A DNA stretch of 6,816 nt, taken from positions 1 to 6,816 of the forward strand of contig CAIOXF010000291.1 in NCBI GenBank assembly GCA_903862155.1, written 5' to 3'. Source of the DNA: an uncultured cyanobacterium (GTDB lineage Bacteria; Cyanobacteriota; Cyanobacteriia; PCC-6307; Cyanobiaceae). Under the pieces are notes generated by a model. The model did no database searches. It saw only the letters and a program-made list of their open reading frames with translations, and was not told the origin of the DNA. Below, in pieces: positions 4,586 to 6,816 of this stretch; positions within the stretch are counted from its first letter, which is position 1, and each line of letters begins with the position of its first letter. The translations under genes were made by a program, and so were the position numbers.

Positions 4586-6717
4586 ACCCCGGAGATCGCT
4601 TCCATCGCAATGGCGGCGATGGCCTGATCGCTGGCCTTGGGAAGCTGCACGTATTTGCCGCCGGCGGCATCGGCCAGGTCTTTGCCCATGCCGCTGCCGA
4701 TGAACTTGCGCTCGGTGTCGATCACCAGCAGCTTGATGCCCAGGGCCCGGTAGCGGCTGGCCACCTGCTTCACCTCCTCCTTGAGATCTACCGGTTCCTC
4801 ACCCTCCAGCTGGGGTTGGCCGAGGGAGCGGCTGAGGGGCACGTTGCCCCGGCCGTCGGTGATCGCCACCACCACCACCTGGCCCAGATCACCGGTGGCC
4901 AGAGCATTGGCGCCCACCCGCGCTGCCTGGGAGAGACCATGGGCCAGCGGTGACCCGCCGCCGCAGGGCATCGATTCCAGGCGCCGGCGTGCGGCGGTGA
5001 TCGAGCGGGTGGGGGGCAGCAGCACCTCGGCCGCTTCGCCGCGGAAGGGGATCAGAGCCACTTCATCGCGGTTTTCGTAGGCCTCGGTGAGCAGCCGGAT
5101 CACGGCGCCCTTGGCGCTCTGCATGCGGTTAAGCGCCATCGAGCCGCTGGCATCCACCAGGAAGATCACCAGGGCTCCGGCCTTGCGCTGCAGCTGCTTG
5201 GCGCGCAGGTCGCCGTCTTCCACCACCACCTTGCGGTGAGGTTCCCGCTCGCGGCGGCTCTTCTGATACGGCGCGGCGGCCCGCAAGGTGGCGTCCACGG
5301 CGATCCGCTTCACCGGGCCCCGAGGGAGCATCGGCTTCACGTAGCGACCGCGCGAATCGCTGAACACCACGGCGCGGCTGCCGCTGCCACCGGTCTTGGC
5401 CTTGCCGGCGTTGAACAGCAGCAGATCGGGGTCGATCGCCACCGCTTCCGGATCCAGCAGGAACTCCTCGGGGATTGAGGGCGGGGCCTGATCTTCCGGA
5501 GTCTCGTCGTCTTGTTCCTGCTCGTCTTCCGGTTCGTCGGAGTCCTGTTCGTTCTCGGGCTGCTCGGGCTCCTCCGGCGGCTGCTCACCCTGCGGCGGGG
5601 GTGGCGGTGGTGGGGGCTCCATCGGCTGGTCGGGATCCGGCGGCGGCAGTTGCAGCGCCCGCGGCGCGATCACCAGACGCACAGCCACCTGCAGGTCGTC
5701 CGCTTCCACCCGATCGCGGCCGCTGAGGGCGGCATGGGCCCGCGCCACCCGCACGGCATAGAGCTCGCTGCGATGACCCTCCACGCCGCCGCGGAGGGCT
5801 TCCTTCACCAGGTATTCGATCTGCTCCCTGGAGATCTGCACATCCGGCAGCCACTGACGCGCCAGCAGCAGCTGGGTCGCCAGGGCGTCGGTGTCTTCCT
5901 GCCACTTGGAGCGGAAGCTGTCGCTCGCCTCGGCGTGGTCGATGGCGCTGCGGCTGATCGCCACCCGCTGCTCCAGATCCAGGGTCTGGTTGGCGCTCAG
6001 GCAGATGGCGAAGCGATCGAGCAGGTGATCGCGCACCGCCCCCTCTTCGGGGTTGTAGGTGGCGATCAGCAGGCAGCGGCAGGGGTGGGAGAGGCTGAGG
6101 CCCTCGCGCTCGATCCGGTTTTCGCCGCTGCCCACGGCTGCCAGCAGCAGGTTGGTGATGTTGTCGTCGAGCAGGTTCAGCTCATCCACGTAGAGCACGC
6201 CCCGGTGCGCTTCGGCCAGTAGGCCCGGCTGGAACACGGCCTGGCCGCTCGCCAGCGAGGCGGTCACATCCACCGAGCCCACCAGCCGGTCTTCGGTGAT
6301 GCCCAGGGGCACCTGCACGAAGGGGGCCGGGATCACCTTGGTGGGCAGGAGGGCGCCCTGGTCGTTGCCGCTGGGATCGGCGCCCAGCTCAGTCAGACGG
6401 CTGCGGGTGGCGTCGTCCCAGTCTTCGGGGCGGCGCGGGTCGATGTTGAGGCCGGCGGGTGCGGGCTGGCCGAGGGCCGGGGTGCCCAGGTCGAGCACGT
6501 CGATCGGGGGCAGCAGGGCGTGCAGGCCGCGCGCCAGCACGGATTTACCGGTGCCGCGTCCACCGGCGATCACCACCCCGCCCAGGCCCGGGTCCACCGC
6601 CGCGAGCAGCAGGGCCAGCTTGAGGGTGCCGTGGCCGGTGATCGCGGCGAGCGGAAAGGCCCGGTTGGCGGCGTCGCTCTGGACCGGGCTGCTGGAGGCG
6701 AGTCCGCTTGCAACCAT
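4582..6717 (-). CDS. chlD: Magnesium chelatase subunit D
   Basis: ChlD (711 residues) joins the AAA+ motor ChlI to the catalytic subunit ChlH, which inserts Mg2+ into protoporphyrin IX, the first committed step of chlorophyll synthesis. The N-terminal AAA+ half (about 20-355) has a complete Walker A (GGRGTGKS, 52-59), Walker B (GVLYVDELNLL, 173-183) and the ATYNPEEG motif (219-226). A linker at about 357-412 holds eight consecutive prolines (368-375) and then a strongly acidic run. The C-terminal von Willebrand A (integrin I-like) domain (about 513-711) carries the metal site DASGSM (522-527), GGGSPL (586-591) and TDGRGN (620-625). The length is normal for cyanobacterial ChlD. The ATG at 6717 gives the expected N-terminus; the frame stays open upstream to the window edge but holds no ATG, GTG or TTG. 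There is no clear ribosome binding site. The TAG stop overlaps the convergent MCE gene by 4 nt. Confidence 0.97.
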   Translation of the reverse strand: MVASGLASSSPVQSDAANRAFPLAAITGHGTLKLALLLAAVDPGLGGVVIAGGRGTGKSVLARGLHALLPPIDVLDLGTPALGQPAPAGLNIDPRRPEDWDDATRSRLTELGADPSGNDQGALLPTKVIPAPFVQVPLGITEDRLVGSVDVTASLASGQAVFQPGLLAEAHRGVLYVDELNLLDDNITNLLLAAVGSGENRIEREGLSLSHPCRCLLIATYNPEEGAVRDHLLDRFAICLSANQTLDLEQRVAISRSAIDHAEASDSFRSKWQEDTDALATQLLLARQWLPDVQISREQIEYLVKEALRGGVEGHRSELYAVRVARAHAALSGRDRVEADDLQVAVRLVIAPRALQLPPPDPDQPMEPPPPPPPPQGEQPPEEPEQPENEQDSDEPEDEQEQDDETPEDQAPPSIPEEFLLDPEAVAIDPDLLLFNAGKAKTGGSGSRAVVFSDSRGRYVKPMLPRGPVKRIAVDATLRAAAPYQKSRREREPHRKVVVEDGDLRAKQLQRKAGALVIFLVDASGSMALNRMQSAKGAVIRLLTEAYENRDEVALIPFRGEAAEVLLPPTRSITAARRRLESMPCGGGSPLAHGLSQAARVGANALATGDLGQVVVVAITDGRGNVPLSRSLGQPQLEGEEPVDLKEEVKQVASRYRALGIKLLVIDTERKFIGSGMGKDLADAAGGKYVQLPKASDQAIAAIAMEAISGV
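4602..4622 (+). terminator. Hairpin just past the MCE-gene stop, inside the 3' end of chlD
   Basis: CCATCGC (4602-4608) is the perfect reverse complement of GCGATGG (4616-4622), with a 7-nt loop between. It begins 17 nt after the TAA of the MCE gene, so a plus-strand transcript would form it directly after its last codon. On the minus strand it encodes part of the Ala-Ile-Ala-rich C-terminus of ChlD, and repeated codons there may explain it. No T-tract follows. The dyad is seen; a role in ending the ABC/MCE transcript is a guess. Confidence 0.22.
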
Positions 6718-6816
6718 GGAAAGGCCCGGGCCAGGAAGAACGTGGGCGCCAGTCTCGCCGATCAGGCAGGAGCGCCAGCCGGCAGGGCACCCAGCCTGGC
6801 CATTGCGCTGGGAGCC
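6718..6816. other. Region upstream of chlD with no supported gene
   Basis: These 99 nt should include the chlD leader. The sequence is very GC-rich and contains no TA dinucleotide on either strand, so no TANNNT -10 element can be placed here. The chlD promoter must therefore lie further upstream, be of an unusual kind, or belong to a gene outside the window. No convincing reading frame, tRNA or hairpin terminator is visible. The window ends before the next gene can be identified. Confidence 0.5.

Noticed and set aside
5512..6222. A 236-codon plus-strand frame opposite chlD
   Set aside because: Its composition (Gln/His/Arg-rich, repetitive) is that of a shadow of the chlD codons, and the opposite strand encodes clear AAA+ and linker sequence.
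6545..6790. A minus-strand 81-codon frame overlapping the chlD start
   Set aside because: It is Arg/Pro/Gly-rich, out of frame with chlD, and overlaps its conserved Walker A region.
6742..6816. A possible divergent gene starting at GTG 6742 (AGGAAG just upstream) and running off the right edge
   Set aside because: Only 25 codons are visible, the purine run is too close to the GTG (3 nt), and the peptide has no recognisable family. Not enough to call.
1..6816. CRISPR arrays, tRNA or rRNA genes, insertion sequences, attachment sites
   Set aside because: Reading both strands shows no spaced direct repeats, cloverleaf, transposase frame or terminal inverted repeats. Nearly all of the window is accounted for by six housekeeping genes.

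Overview
The window is a gene-dense, GC-rich piece of chromosome from an oxygenic phototroph. It is most likely an alpha-cyanobacterium of the Cyanobium / high-GC Synechococcus type. Three things point there: a cyanobacterial NDH-1 pair (ndhK, ndhJ), a full-length magnesium chelatase D subunit (chlD), and a membrane-anchored YvcK-family protein with the N-terminal extension seen in cyanobacteria. The species assignment is an inference from recalled family sequences, not from a search.

Layout. Positions 6-1333 (+) hold ndhK and ndhJ, the tail of what is normally an ndhC-ndhK-ndhJ operon; ndhC would lie off the left edge. They meet, tail to tail and overlapping by 7 nt, a minus-strand YvcK/CofD-like gene (1327-2763). 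A 100-nt divergent intergenic region (2764-2863) separates that gene from a plus-strand pair: an MlaF/TGD3-like ABC ATPase (2864-3643) and, 3 nt later, an MlaD/TGD2-like MCE protein (3647-4585). The pair again meets a minus-strand gene tail to tail, with a 4-nt overlap: chlD (4582-6717). The last 99 nt (6718-6816) lie upstream of chlD and contain no gene I can support.

Function. ndhK and ndhJ encode hydrophilic connecting-arm subunits of photosynthetic complex I (cyclic electron flow, respiration, CO2 uptake). The YvcK-like protein probably acts in control of central carbon metabolism or cell-envelope precursor supply. The ABC/MCE pair supplies two parts of a three-part lipid importer; the permease is not in this window. 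ChlD is the organising subunit of the Mg chelatase that commits protoporphyrin IX to chlorophyll. These look like housekeeping genes of a streamlined phototroph. I see no mobile element, CRISPR array, RNA gene or defence system, and no convincing undescribed system.

The points worth a second look are at fine scale: two convergent gene pairs with overlapping stop codons, each with a perfect 7-bp/7-nt hairpin at or just past the junction, and the structure of the single divergent intergenic region.
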